Of a stretch of 64,000 bases of DNA, positions 25,105 to 35,392 are shown piece by piece. Under the pieces are notes generated by a model that saw only the letters and a list, made by a program, of their open reading frames with translations, searched no databases and was not told where the DNA came from. Source of the DNA: Tillus elongatus (taxonomy: Eukaryota; Arthropoda; Insecta; Coleoptera; Cleridae); the NCBI GenBank assembly GCA_964006375.1, contig OZ023265.1, positions 7,543,160-7,607,159 on the forward strand. The letters run 5' to 3'. How positions within the stretch are numbered: the first letter of the stretch is position 1; the number at the start of each line of letters is the position of its first letter. Made by a program: the position numbers and the translations under genes.

Positions 25105-25449
25105 CTAGATGCATTCTCTCCACAACTAGAATCGTAGACCGGTTTAGATCTAATTAGGGTACAAATGGGGCAGGGCTCACAATTTACTAAATTGTTAGTT
25201 GGTTGTATACAGTCTCTATTTTTTAACACTTTGTGTTATTTGGAGCTGGCGTGACAACATACTACTTGGTTCCGAAACTAGGTGGCGGCACGTTGCTTCG
25301 TGTCTTACCACTTACTTAGTGTTGGAAGGCTGGCTACCATAGCCGTATTACTTTATAGCTGTATTTTCGCTACAATTAGTATGCCGTACTAAAGAGCTCT
25401 AATTAGAGCGAAACCGGTCTACGGTTCTAATTGTGGCGAGAATGCATCT
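25105..25449. mobile_element. MITE with ~40-bp terminal inverted repeats
   Basis: The left end (TAGATGCATTCTCTCCACAA, then CTAGAATCGTAGACCGGTTT) is the near-perfect inverse of the right end (AAACCGGTCTACGGTTCTAA, TTGTGGCGAGAATGCATCTA), with about 37 of 40 positions complementary. The 345-bp interior has no transposase. It contains one copy of the ~180-bp module also found at 9.9 kb and immediately downstream. Confidence 0.75.
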
Positions 25450-25451
25450 AC

Positions 25452-25640
25452 CCTTTACATACTTTGTCCCTATATGAGGGTAGAAATGGGCCAGGGCTAA
25501 CAATTTACTAAATTGTTAGTTGGTAGTATACAGTCTCTATTTTTTTAACACTTTGTGTTATTTGGAGCAGGCGTGACAATGTACTAGTTGGTTCCACAAC
25601 TAGGTGGCGGCACGTTGCTTCTTGTCTTATAACTCACTTA
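25452..25640 (+). repeat. Second tandem copy of the ~180-bp module
   Basis: ACATACTTTGTCCCTATATG, AGTATACAGTCTCTATTTTT, GCAGGCGTGACAATGTACTA and ACTAGGTGGCGGCACGTTGC repeat the block at about 25156-25325, roughly 300 bp apart. Its left neighbour is the right end of the MITE. Confidence 0.7.
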
Positions 25641-25869
25641 GAGGGATGATTCATCCTTAAAATGTGACAGAATTTTTTAACCTATTGGCTTTCAAAAATT
25701 ACTATTTTATTTGATGGAGAATTTAATTATGAAACTTTTATTACTCTTATTAATTTTCAAAAAACGTTGTCGTTTTCAACAAAATTCCTAATAACTAAAT
25801 ACAAGTATTAGATCTGTGTTATTTAAAATCATTGGAAATTGCAACGTTGGCTATGAAATTTAACGTCGT

Positions 25870-26105
25870 TAAAGCTAAATATTATTGTTATTATACAAGA
25901 TACGAGAAACAATTGTATCCGTTAAATATTGGGTGTCTTGAACTGCATCTCATAAAAATTATTTCGATAATCATAGGTGGCCCATAACTCGTTGGCGATA
26001 CAGATTATTTTCTTCCTTAAGTCGAACACGCCTTATATTATTGAATTTTTCATCGAATTGTAATACATGTTTGTTTTCGAGTTATTTCATTTGTTTTGCA
26101 ACTTT
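25870..26105 (+). repeat. Composite repeat, inner fragment
   Basis: AAGCTAAATATTATTGTTAT, TATTGGGTGTCTTGAACTGC, GTGGCCCATAACTCGTTGGC and GAACACGCCTTATATTATTG form the block that precedes the tail in full copies. Both ends are truncated. Confidence 0.7.
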
Positions 26106-26439
26106 TAACATTTTGGCACATATCAAAAATTGTGCTACGGCGTTTTTACAACAAAAATCGGAGTCTAATGCAAATGAAGCATTCAGAAAGGTTTTCGTTT
26201 ATATTATTTTATGAAAAATAGAGATGCCGTTTCCTGGGCACTCTCAAATAGTGACTGAATTAAAAAAATCAAACTGTCGTAACTCAATTGTTTCAAATAG
26301 AACAGTCTGTATTTTGTGTTTCAGAAGTGAAGGGCATAATAAAAATGTTATAAGTAATTAAAAAAAATGTTTTCTAATTTTCTAGAAAACATTGTTTGGA
26401 AATTTTCATACCAACATTGTTTTCAGCGTTATGTCTATA

Positions 26440-26530
26440 CGCTTATTTCATGAAATATGGTACATTGTTTCAGTAAAAGGTCTGGACGCAGCAAGTGTGT
26501 TATAGTAGTGAATTATCAAGGAAATGATTT
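26440..26530. repeat. Composite repeat, tail fragment
   Basis: TTTCATGAAATATGGTACAT joined to GTCTGGACGCAGCAAGTGTG and TTATAGTAGTGAATTATC. The tail interior is missing, so the end of one part abuts the start of another. Confidence 0.6.
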
Positions 26531-26639
26531 GGCACCAAATATTTTTATAATGTTTATAACATGGAAATTAATTTTTGTGTAGTTTGCTTTTTATATCGTA
26601 AACTTACCTACCAAATTTGGTTACCAGAGCTTTTTTATT

Positions 26640-26810
26640 TTTTGAGATAAATTTTTTTTTCTAAAGAAAACTCAACATTTTCCGGGAAAACCTGGTCCAA
26701 TTTTTCCGGCTAACGAACTCATCCAAGCAACTTGCAAAGGAAGGTACATGCCAAATTGTATCAAAACCGGCACATTATCTTTTGAGTTATCGTTGTGATA
26801 AACGCATATA
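26640..26810 (-). repeat. Composite repeat body, reverse orientation
   Basis: TTCCGGGAAAACCTGGTCCA, GGCTAACGAACTCATCCAAG, AACTTGCAAAGGAAGGTACA and TTTTGAGTTATCG are the reverse complement of the body that follows the AT tract in variant 1. The head is absent. Confidence 0.7.
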
Positions 26811-26869
26811 TCTATATATTGTAAGGAAAATAGAGAAAGTCTAATTAAAAGTTTATTGAAATAAACTGG

Positions 26870-27058
26870 ACATCGTAAAGGAATGCTAATTCTTAGGCAT
26901 ATTAAGTACATGTGGCCCGGATCGACGCATATTGGAATGTGTCCCCTTTCTGGCCCATCTCGCACTGCCTCTGGCCGCCCTTGTCCTCTGCCATCAGGAC
27001 CAGCCACCTCGGGGAACATCACCGGCTGCAAGTTAAGGAGATGCGGTGTTGGCTGCTT

Positions 27059-27060
<2 letters not shown>
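26870..27060 (-). other. GC-rich unassigned fragment with AATAAA
   Basis: The minus strand has a short GC-rich frame (MQPVMFPEVAGPDGRGQGRP and on to PICVDPGHMYLICLRI) and, after its stop, TTTATTTCAATAAACTTTT. Base composition differs sharply from the surroundings. It may be the C-terminus and 3' UTR of a LINE or another transcript. I do not recognise the protein. Confidence 0.35.

Positions 27061-27135
<75 letters not shown>
27060..27135. repeat. (AT)n microsatellite inside a LINE
   Basis: A pure AT run. It begins exactly where the LINE sequence GACAGAGCAATATAAAACTT is expected, so it probably grew from the ATATAA of that LINE. Confidence 0.7.
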
Positions 27136-27137
<2 letters not shown>

Positions 27138-28080
27138 CTCTGTCTCCGGTCTAGGCTGTCCGTATATCAGTTGTATTTTGCGGTCCAGAGCTTTACACTG
27201 GCACAAGATGTGCTGGGCTGATTCCTCCCCCTTGCCGCAGAGTCTGCATGCCAAGTCCCCCTCGAACCGCCCCATTTTATGCAGGTGTTTCTTGACGGCT
27301 TTGTGTCCCGTCAAGAGTCCTGTTATGGTCCTGAGCTGTCCTCTGAACTGGGTTCCCCAATTACTGACTTTCCATGTCTGAGTTCTGGACAGTCTGCCCA
27401 GTACACCTTGTGTTCGTTTTTGACCCAGGACTTAATGGTTCTCCTGGACGTGCTCTCTGTCACGCCTAGAACCGGTTCTGGGCCCATAAATGGTTCTCCT
27501 GACCCTCTCTTTGCGAGACTTCTTCATTGCCTTTGACCCCCGAGTGACCCGGCACCCAGATAAGGATGACCTCATTCTGCCCAGCCAGGTCGCTCGTCTC
27601 ATCTCGGCATTCACTCACCAGCCTGGAATTTAACCGTGGGCTACTCAGAGCTTTAAGAGCTGCCTGTCTGTCTATCTCCTCTTGTCCTCTAGCACGCAGT
27701 GCAAGACGCCCTACATTTCGGCCTGAAAGGCCGTTGCATGAGCTCCGAGGGAAATACTGTGACCTACCCTCGGTCCTTCCGAATAAACACCTACCTCCGT
27801 CCCACAGTCCTCGCCAGATCCGTCCGTGAACCAGACGAGCGCGTCCCGTCTGTGGTATGCCCGACGTCTACCCCCGCCATGCCTCGCGGTCGAGGATTTC
27901 CACTGTAAAATTGTTTTCCCTACAGATTCGCGGTCTTCCAAAGTATGACCTCATTTCAACCTCATGGGCCGCTTCACGATCTCCTGAATCTTGTAGTCGC
28001 CCCTGCAGCCTGGGTTGATCTTCAGTGTATCATTGCAGGCTAGTCTGTATAGTCCTAGCCTGGCCTCGCCAATGATATAA
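27136..28080 (-). mobile_element. RNase H-bearing LINE fragment
   Basis: Minus-strand pieces include DALVWFTDGSGEDCGTEVGV (RNase H first Asp), AGVYSEGPRVGHSISLGAHA-like sequence and TGHKAVKKHLHKMGRFEGDL. These are followed by ACRLCGKGEESAQHILCQCK. Several deletions and frameshifts are present, for example in the AEMYAIL and ATDSQ blocks. The last ~100 bp of the family's 3' end are replaced by the AT tract. Same family as the 5.57-kb copy. Confidence 0.8.
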
Positions 28081-28084
28081 TTGT

Positions 28085-28560
28085 CGAGTGCTAACCGTAC
28101 ACCAAATTTGAAGACGATAACTCAATTCGTTCTAAAGTTACAGTGGCTATAAGCAGACAGACATACATACCGACAGACCGACAGGCCGAAAGACCGACAG
28201 ACAAAAAAATGTTCATGTTTTCATGCTTTTTACGACGTGTAAGCGAAAAGAAATTTTTGGTATTTTTTTGGCCGATGCGATGCTCCCACACGTGACGATG
28301 TGTAACTAATATACATAAAATTTGCAATAGCTTGCTAATATGAGACAGTTTTTTAATATATGTTACTACTTTTACTTCCACATCGTCACAACGTGTGGTA
28401 GTATCGCATCGGTGACAAAAATTTCAAAAAATATTTTCGCTTAAACGTTGTAAAAAGTATCAAAGCATATAGAGGACATGATTTGGGAACGAAAATTGTT
28501 GTGTGTCTGTCGGTTTATCGGACTGTCGGTCTTTTGGGGGTAGGGGATGAATAGGTGGTG
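28085..28560. mobile_element. Foldback element with ~170-bp arms
   Basis: The left arm (GACCGACAGACAAAAAAATG, TTTTTACGACGTGTAAGCGA, GCCGATGCGATGCTCCCACA) is mirrored by the right arm (GTGTGGTAGTATCGCATCGG, CGCTTAAACGTTGTAAAAAG, TGTCTGTCGGTTTATCGGAC). The spacer is about 50 bp. CAATTCGTTCTAAAGTTACA and a run of CAGACAGACATAC lie at the left edge. No coding capacity. A related single arm occurs at 32.65-33.0 kb. Confidence 0.65.
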
Positions 28561-29300
28561 ATTTGGTGAAAATTGATTTTTTTTTCGTTTCAACTCGAGC
28601 ATTATAACATTTTAGGGTTTATTTATTAGAAAGAGAATAAATGGGGAAGTGATGATTCAATTTGCAGCACTATTTATAGTCGACACCACATTACCTAAGA
28701 CTGTAAAATTCATTGAATATAATATCTATAACAATATTACCAGTTTATTTGCATATTATCAAATATGGTTTACGAAATTTTTACTGGCTTAACTAATCGC
28801 AAAATATTAAAATAAAAATAAGTCACACTCATTGATGATTTACCAATAAACAGTTTTGTAATAGCAACAATCTAACAATTATTCTGAAAGAAAAGAAAGA
28901 TGTAATTAACAGACCAGGAGACTGCAATAATTTTATTCATCGAGTGTAACGCTTAGGTATATTTTATTTATTTCAGTTCGTGTATCTCAATCATCAGACA
29001 TTATAGTACAATCTCTTGTTCTCATGGTTGGGGAATTGTGTAATTAAATAACTGGATCAATATAATGATTACTTCGATAAGGCAAGGAAATAATTTAAAT
29101 TGCAAAATACAATATTATCTACTGACAGGTAAAATGACGGTACAATTTATAAACTTCTTTCATGGCAATCAGAATTCTTCTTCCAATTATTTCATATTAA
29201 CAACCTCTCTATTAGTTTTCAGTACAATTGCCTTCTCCATTAATAGAAGGTAATGGAATTTACGCAACCAGCACTTGGCTTCAAATGTTCAAAGTCATGT
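28561..29300. other. Unassigned AT-rich DNA
   Basis: The first ~90 bp (GGTGATTTGGTGAAAATTGA, CAACTCGAGCATTATAACAT, GTTTATTTATTAGAAAG) match 32655-32740 and belong to the foldback family. The rest shows nothing recognisable. Confidence 0.45.
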
Positions 29301-29303
29301 AGC

Positions 29304-29307
<4 letters not shown>

Positions 29308-29397
<90 letters not shown>
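29308..29397. repeat. (AT)n tract at a LINE 3' end
   Basis: A pure AT run abutting AACTTCAACAACACACCACG, the reverse complement of the 3' end of the following LINE. It occupies the position of that LINE's poly(A) tail. Confidence 0.7.
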
Positions 29398-29401
<4 letters not shown>

Positions 29402-32200
29402 TCAACAACACACCACGAGGGCTTACAGCCTAAATACTATCGTACCGTGGGTGTTGACAGGGAGGAAAGCGGGAACTTGTTAATTCTGGACTTGAAGGTT
29501 TGGAGGTTCGGAGAAGAAGGAAAAATATGTGCCGGCAAGGAATTCCACAACTTGTAAGTCCTCGGGACAAAAGAGCGGGCATAGCAAGAAGTTCTATGTC
29601 TGATGACCTGGACAGTAAAAGGGTGCATTCGCTCTGTTCCCCTGGTAGATCTGTTGGGAGAAGCAGGTGGGGGAACTATGGAGGAAAGCTCCTCTGAGCA
29701 GTGCCCGTGCAGATATCTATAAAATAGAGAGAGGTCACCAACGGCACGTCGGTGGGCAAGGGATGGCAGCCTTTGGGTGAGCGTCGGGTCACCGGTGAGA
29801 CGTATAGCTCTCTTTTAAATGGCGTCCAGGATAGCGAGTGTAGAAGCGGCAGCTGCACCCCAGATGTGGGAGCAGTATTCGAGGTTTGGCCTTATTTGTG
29901 AAGTATATAAGGTATAGAGATTAGCTGGTGAAATGTATTTGCGAGCCCGGAAGAGGAAACCTTCTTAGCAGCCGCTTCTGCAATTGATGTGACATGTTGG
30001 TGCCAATTAAGATTTCTATCCACAGAAATGCCAACAAGAGAAAAGGACTCATTACTTTGAATAACTTGGTTGTTCATTGTGATGGGTCTAGGGCTAGTGT
30101 GTCTCTTATAAGAAAGAAAGCAAGACTGAGATTTGGTGGGGTTGAATTGTACAAGATTTCTACTTCCCCAGTCTAATATTTTTTTGGAGATCCACGGAGA
30201 CAGAACCCTCCATGAGTCTGCGATCCACATCTAATTGGGCTAAAGAGACAGGCTTAGAATATTGTATTTTTGGGTGGAGGGTGCTGTCGTCCGCGTAACT
30301 GTGAAGTGGGTTGGATGTGGTAGAGAGGAGGTCATTGATGTGGAGAAGAAACAAAGTAGAGGCTAAAGCTGAACCTTGAGGAACTCCGGCATTGATTGGA
30401 CACAGTTTAGAGGAATGGCCATCCACAACAACAGAAATGCTCCTGTTGGTGAGAAAATTTGCTGTCCAGGTACAAAGTTTTGGTGGTAGGCCATAGGCCG
30501 GAAGTTTATTAAACAGCGCTGCGTGCCAGACCTGGTCAAATGCTTTGGATATGTCTAGAGCGACAATCTGGGATTCACCGTGTAGTTCCATAGACTTGTT
30601 CCAAGAATGGGTGACAAAAGAAAGGAGGGCGGCAGTCGATCTGCGCTGACGGAATCCAGACTGCGTGTCGTGGATTAGACTGTGTTTTTCCAGAAATTTT
30701 AGTAATTCGGTGTTTATATAATTTTCCATCACATTAGAGACGACTCAAAGGAGAGAAATAGGCCTGTAGTTGCTAGGAAGCGCTTTGGATCCTTTCTTGG
30801 GGATGGGTTGTACTCGAGCAGTTTTCCAGTTACTAGGGAATATGCCTTTATTGTCACGACAGAAGCAAGTTCTGGTGCGCATTTTTTGAGAACAATTGCT
30901 GCGATCTCGTCAAGGCCAGAGGCTTTCCTGGTATTAAGAGAAGAGAGCATCTCTCGTACCTTTTTAGTGTTGAAAATGATATTCGTCATTTTATACGCGA
31001 CATTGGGGACTGTTGTTTGTTGAACATTTGGAGGTGGGTTGAGAGTAGAATTGCCGGCGAACAACGAAGCAAAAAGTTCAGCCTTGCCTAGGGCGGTAGA
31101 AACAATTTCATCCCCTGAGACAAGAGGTGGGAACGTGCTTTTGCATAAATTATTACCAATAGATTTAGCAAGAGTCCAGAAGGGTTTGCCGCCGTTGGAG
31201 CTTAATAGGACTTTGTTTTTGATGTGGTTATTAAACAAGTTTTTTGCCTCAGAAAGAATGCGGACATAGCGGTTTATTGCGTCGTTAAATGCTTGATGGT
31301 TTACTTGACGCTATTCGTCCCAGTTTGCGGAGTTGTAGTGCCAAACGATACGTGGGTGTGATGACTGTGTGACTTCGGGTTGCATTGCGCAGGAAGCAGT
31401 GACCATGCCGTAGTCTGAGCGGCCAAGGGGGGCGGTGACTGATATCTTATAGCATTCAGGTGTTGTAGTAAGAAAGAGATCTAGGGGATTTGAGCTGTGT
31501 GTTGGGATATGAGGAAAGTAAGTAGGTTGCTGAACCATATTGGCTAAAGAATTGCTGACTGCAAAGGCCTCTGCTGCTCTCTTTTGTGGATCGGTTTTTG
31601 AAGATCCTAGCCATTCCTTATTATGAACATTGAAGTCACCAAGAATAGTAACCTCGGAGGAAGGATACGCAGAAATCATATAGTCGGTTTTTTCAGAAAG
31701 GTAGTCAAAGAGCTGGACAAAGTTGTTGTCAGAAGGTGACCGGTAAATGCAACAGATTAATTTAGTTGCAGCCCTGAGAGAGAGTTTTATCCATAGCATG
31801 TCTTTCCTTCCAGCTTCTAAATTGGAGAGTCTGGTGCAGCGTAGATTGCTACAGACGTATGCGCACACGCCTCCATGCAATCTAAAGGAAGTAATGAGCT
31901 CATACCCCAGGAAATTAAGGTGATTCGTGGCTGTTTTGGCACTGATTTGGGTTTCGGTGAGGAAGAGGAGTTGGGGCCTGTTAACCTGGAGGAAATGGTG
32001 GACGGAGTTCAGGGTTAATTTTAGGCCACATATATTTGAAAAGGATATGTTAAATCTTGATGTTGGCGCCCCCTGTACACCCCTCTGCCGGAGATCCGAA
32101 TTGAGGGGTATTTTGCCTCCGGAATCTTTTGTACAAGCAGGAGCCATCATCATTTTTTCTTATAAGTGAAACCGACTCATACACAAGAACCGGAAACGTC
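29398..32200 (-). mobile_element. APE/RT LINE, longest copy (copy a)
   Basis: Minus-strand order: an APE endonuclease from about 32153 (FNISFSNICGLKLT, LLFLTETQIS, LHGGVCAYVCS, VTILGDFNVHNKEW, NPLDLFLTT, GRSDYGMV). A linker region follows, then RT with ASGLDEIAAIVLKK, VALDISKAFDQVWHAALFNK, INAGVPQGSALAS and the intact catalytic HSYADDSTLH. After a thumb region (LVGISVDRNLNWHQHV) the C-terminus ends LSSLSTPTVR near 29437. The catalytic His of the usual SDH motif is Tyr. Frameshifts near 31300, 30730, 30200 and 29890 make it inactive. The 3' end is GCCCTCGTGGTGTGTTGTTG. Motifs place it in the APE-bearing, RNase H-lacking LINEs (CR1/Jockey group); the clade is not settled. Copies b-e are at 34.6, 36.1, 51.3 and 52.8 kb. 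Confidence 0.85.
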
Positions 32201-32440
32201 CGTTGGGAGTTCACCGGCCCCTTGATGTCTGGGGTGGTACCTCCTCGGGCGTGAAAAAATCCTTTACTATTACGTAAAGAAAAATTCCACTACCACCTGC
32301 TATGTATTGGATTGGATCAATGTCTACCCCTTTAAAAATAAGATTAATAAAGGGACTATCAATTGTCCAACAGTTATGCTTTTCGACATAGTAGGAGGAT
32401 ACAAAACATTATCATTTTGCATCCATGCCTATTGTCAGAG

Positions 32441-32441
<1 letters not shown>
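32201..32441. other. Probable LINE 5' flank or UTR
   Basis: A modestly GC-rich run (AACCGGAAACGTCCGTTGGG, TCTGGGGTGGTACCTCC) up to about 32260 may be the 5' UTR of the LINE copy. Nothing is recognised after that. Confidence 0.35.

Positions 32442-32479
<38 letters not shown>
32442..32479. repeat. (AT)n microsatellite at a LINE junction
   Basis: A short pure AT run joined to CCCTGACAATCGCTGTGCAG, a LINE block. It occupies the same place in the LINE as the run at 27.06 kb. Confidence 0.65.
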
Positions 32480-32481
<2 letters not shown>

Positions 32482-32622
32482 CTGACAATCGCTGTGCAGA
32501 CTAGTTCAAGGCACAGTGATTTTGGAATGGGTGGAGTAGAAAAGACAAAGGGCATGCACAATAAGCCAAAGGCTGCGGTGCTTTTGGGGCTGCAAGGACG
32601 CGAACGAGGGAAATAAAAAAAA
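32480..32622 (+). mobile_element. RNase H-bearing LINE, 3'-terminal 140 bp
   Basis: AATCGCTGTGCAGACTAGTT, CAAGGCACAGTGATTTTGGA, the terminal stop (TGGGTGGAGTAG) and GGGCATGCACAATAAGCCAA end in an A-run near 32620. This is the last exon-like piece of the family seen at 5.57 kb. Confidence 0.8.
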
Positions 32623-32654
32623 GCACTCGACAAACGAACGGTTTGTCTTTTGGG

Positions 32655-33010
32655 TAAAATCGCTTTAGCTTGGTGAAAATTCTCATTTTTTCGTTTAAAC
32701 TCGAGTAATATAACGTTTTTGAGTTTATTTATTAGAAAACATTTCATCAAACATCTGGTATTCTGTGCTGAAACTAAATTAGGGGTTAAATGTGTGGGGG
32801 TGGAATATTTTTGACAAAAAATTGGATTTTTGTGTGCTAAAATGGCGTAAAAAGTCTCAAAACCTATAGTAAACTCGATTCTGGAACAATTTTTTGTCTG
32901 TCAGTCTGTCGGTCGTTAGGTCTGTCGGCATGTACGTCTGTCTGTTAATAGGTGCAATAAATTTCGAACGAATTGAGATATCATTATATATCATCTTATA
33001 TCATGATACC
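32655..33010 (+). repeat. Single arm of the foldback family
   Basis: TTGGTGAAAATTCTCATTTT, AAACTCGAGTAATATAACGT and TGTCTGTCAGTCTGTCGGTC correspond to 28440-28640 in the foldback element. GAACGAATTGAGATATCATT follows. The opposite arm is absent. Confidence 0.55.
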
Positions 33011-33620
33011 ACTATTTTTTACATTCGTTTCATAACATGGTTGGACCCAGATCGCCTGAATGATTGTTTTCTATCTTTTTTATATAATGTTATTAACAAA
33101 ATTTCCTTTTTGTGATAAAATTCCTATTAAATATTTATTACTAAGTACCAGAATTTCACAAAATTATACAAAGAATGATTTCTACAGAGATAAAAAATTA
33201 TATACGCGAATTTGTTCACGAATAATATAAACGAAAACCTCTTTGAATGCGTCATTTTAATAGGTCTCTTATATATTGGTAAAAACATCGAATCATAATT
33301 TTTTATGTGTGCCAAAAATGTAAAACAATTGAAACAACTCTAAAACGATGAACGCTATCAAACATAGAAGTTTCTTATAAAGCCCAAATTCAATACGATT
33401 ACGGCTAAATTGCCTAATAACCCTTGAAGAACCCAAGTTACCACAACACATCTTTTTAAAGACCTAACGATCGTTTCACTAACAAAGTTAGCGTCATCAG
33501 AGGATGAACATTTTTCTCTTGGGTTCTCGAAGTGTACTTATCAGTGTTCATCACAGGTAATTTCATTCAATCTTAATTTAGTGTCTAATAACACTTTTCA
33601 ACAAAGCCCTACATACACAA
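33011..33620. other. Unassigned DNA with a Penelope-like terminal motif
   Basis: Nothing is recognised except 33430-33500 (CCACAACACATCTTTTTAAA, ACGATCGTTTCACTAACAAA, GCGTCATCAGAGG), which parallels 11625-11690 and may be a Penelope terminal-repeat remnant. Confidence 0.4.
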
Positions 33621-33621
33621 A

Positions 33622-33976
33622 CAGGATGTCTCAACTGAAAGTTGCACCCCCTAAAATTTTCGATTTCGTGCAAGTGTGGGAAAAAAATGCTTAAACAGAT
33701 TAATTTTAACTTGAAGGCAAACCACATTTTTTCTGGGTGTTGAAGTTATGTCTGCGCCCCTCTTAAAAAAAATTAAATAGCAGGATGGGTCGAGTGACAC
33801 ATCATTTTCAAGCTTCTTTAATTTCTTCCTGCAATCCTGTTTTTTTTTCGATTCTGAGCATTTAAATGTTTTGAAGGGGTTACCCTTCAAGTTAAAACTG
33901 ACTTGTTATAGCATTATTTCCACACTTAGACGACATCGGACATTTTGGGGGGTGCAAATTTTAGTTGGGACACCTT
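33622..33976. mobile_element. ~355-bp MITE with ~35-bp inverted ends
   Basis: CAGGATGTCTCAACTGAAAG then TTGCACCCCCTAAAATTT at the left is the inverse of TTTTGGGGGGTGCAAATTTT then AGTTGGGACACC at the right, with few mismatches. No transposase is encoded. It lies just past the 3' end of the histone H1 pseudogene. Confidence 0.7.
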
Positions 33977-34627
33977 TATGTAGTTTACATGTATATACAT
34001 ATTTAACTGCGGCCACATGGGAAAACCCATCGGCCGCGTCGGGTGAATCTGTTTTTTTTCTTCATTAAATATCTCGCACCCGTCGCAGCTTTTATGTCGG
34101 AGACAACGAGACCCTACATCGTTTCCTTTTTCTTGGGTGAAGCGGCTGCCTTTTTCTTGGCCGTCTTCGGTTATGGTGCTTTTGGTTTCTTTGTGGGACC
34201 GGCTTTGGCTTTTTCTTGCCCTGGACGGCGACTTGGCTTTGGCCGCAGCGGAGAGGGGCTTCTTCCTGGCACCGGAGCCGACTGACTTCATTACCTTGGG
34301 GCTGAAGTGGGCGTTTTTCGGTTTCGTCGCTGACTTCCTGGTTGCCGCCGCCTTCTTTAATTTATCCTCGCTGGCGGCTCTCCTCATCTTCTTGGTAGTC
34401 AATTTCATGTTGCCGCTGCCGTTCTGCTGGAGCCCGAGGCCAGCCTTAAGGAACCGGACGCTCGCTTCTCTTTCGTCTATAGCAGAGAACCGGAGGCGAC
34501 GGCCGATTTCACTCATAAACGGAGACAGCTTATTGGCGTCCACCTTGTACTTCTTTATGGACTGCAATGACGAATCGCCGCGTTCTTTCAAGTCCTTGAT
34601 CACCTTGCCCATCATCTCGGAAGTCCT

Positions 34628-35190
34628 CTTCCGGGCTCGCAAATACTTTTCACGCTAATCTCTATACCTTATATACTTCACAAATAAGACCAAACCTCGA
34701 ATACTGCTCCCATATCTGGGGTGCTGCTGCCGCTTCTACACTCGCTATCCTGGACTTCATTTAGAAGAGAGCTATACGTCTCATCGGTGACCGTACCCTC
34801 ACCTAAAGGCTGCCATCCCTTGCCCGCCGACGTGCCGTTGGTGATCTCTCTCTCTTTTATAGATATCTACACGGATACTGCTCAGAGCAGCTTTCTTCCC
34901 CAGTTTCTCCACCTGCTGCCCCCAACAGATCTACCAAGGGAACAGAGCGAATGAACCCTTTTACTGTCCAGGTCACCAGACATAGAACATCTTGTTATGC
35001 CCGCTCTTTTGTCCCGATGACTTCCAAGTTGTGGAATTCCTTGCCGGCACATGTTTTTCCTTCTCCCCCGAACCTCCAAACCTTCAAATCCAGAATTAAC
35101 AAGTTACCTCTTTCCTCCTTGTCAACACCCACGGTACGATAGTATTTAGACTGTAAGCCCTCGTGGTGTGTTGTTGAAATAAAAAAAAAG
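34628..35190 (+). mobile_element. APE/RT LINE copy b (3' end) inserted in histone H1
   Basis: It begins CCTCTTCCGGGCTCGCAAAT, inside the family's thumb region, and contains SLYFIDIYTD-like and FTVQVTRHRTSCYARSF sequence. It ends LSSLSTPTVR, stop, then GCCCTCGTGGTGTGTTGTTG and an A-run at about 35180-35189. On both sides the sequence is histone H1 (SEM at 34620, HPP at 35195). CTCGGAAG at the left and TTCGGAGG at the right overlap only loosely, so no clean target duplication can be stated. Confidence 0.85.
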
Positions 35191-35242
35191 TTCGGAGGAT
35201 GCGATGGTTTCGACTTTGGGTTTTTCACTTACTTTTCCTTTT

Positions 35243-35322
35243 TTTTCTTCTCCTTTAGGGCTCGGCCGTGTCTTTGCCGCCCCGATAGCACTGCAGCCTT
35301 TGGTTATTGTGCATGTTTTGTT
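35243..35322 (-). mobile_element. RNase H-bearing LINE 3' terminus inserted in histone H1
   Basis: About 80 bp of the family's 3' end (CTTTAGGGCTCGGCCGTGTC, TTTGCCGCCCCGATAGCACT, TTGGTTATTGTGCATG) interrupt the H1 N-terminal tail between AKAKK and the following Lys-rich codons. Its A-tail, read on the minus strand, runs into the H1 sequence. Confidence 0.8.
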
Positions 35323-35392
35323 CCTTCTTGGCTTTCGCACTTTTTGACGGAGCTTCTACGGCTGGAGAAGATTGAACGTATGTATCTGCCAT

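Larger units (their letters stand above)
34114..35392 (-). pseudogene. Histone H1 pseudogene split by two LINEs
   Basis: Linker histone H1 binds nucleosomes and compacts chromatin. The minus strand starts MADTYVQSSPAVEAP and SKSAKAKK (35392-35325) and is broken by a LINE 3' end. It resumes with KPKSKPSHPP (about 35195-35230), is broken by a second LINE, and resumes at 34627 with TSEMMGKVIKDLKERGDSSL and QSIKKYKVDANKLSPF, the start of the winged-helix globular domain. The middle of that domain is altered and shortened (the AAN before YKVD is missing). A Lys/Ala-rich tail follows. Near 34210 the H1-like frame shifts: the alternative frame reads KAKAGPTKKPKAP, a stop, then PKTAKKKAAASPKKK and a terminal stop at 34114. 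Base composition is richer in GC than the flanks. Two insertions, a frameshift and an internal stop make it a pseudogene. Confidence 0.85.
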
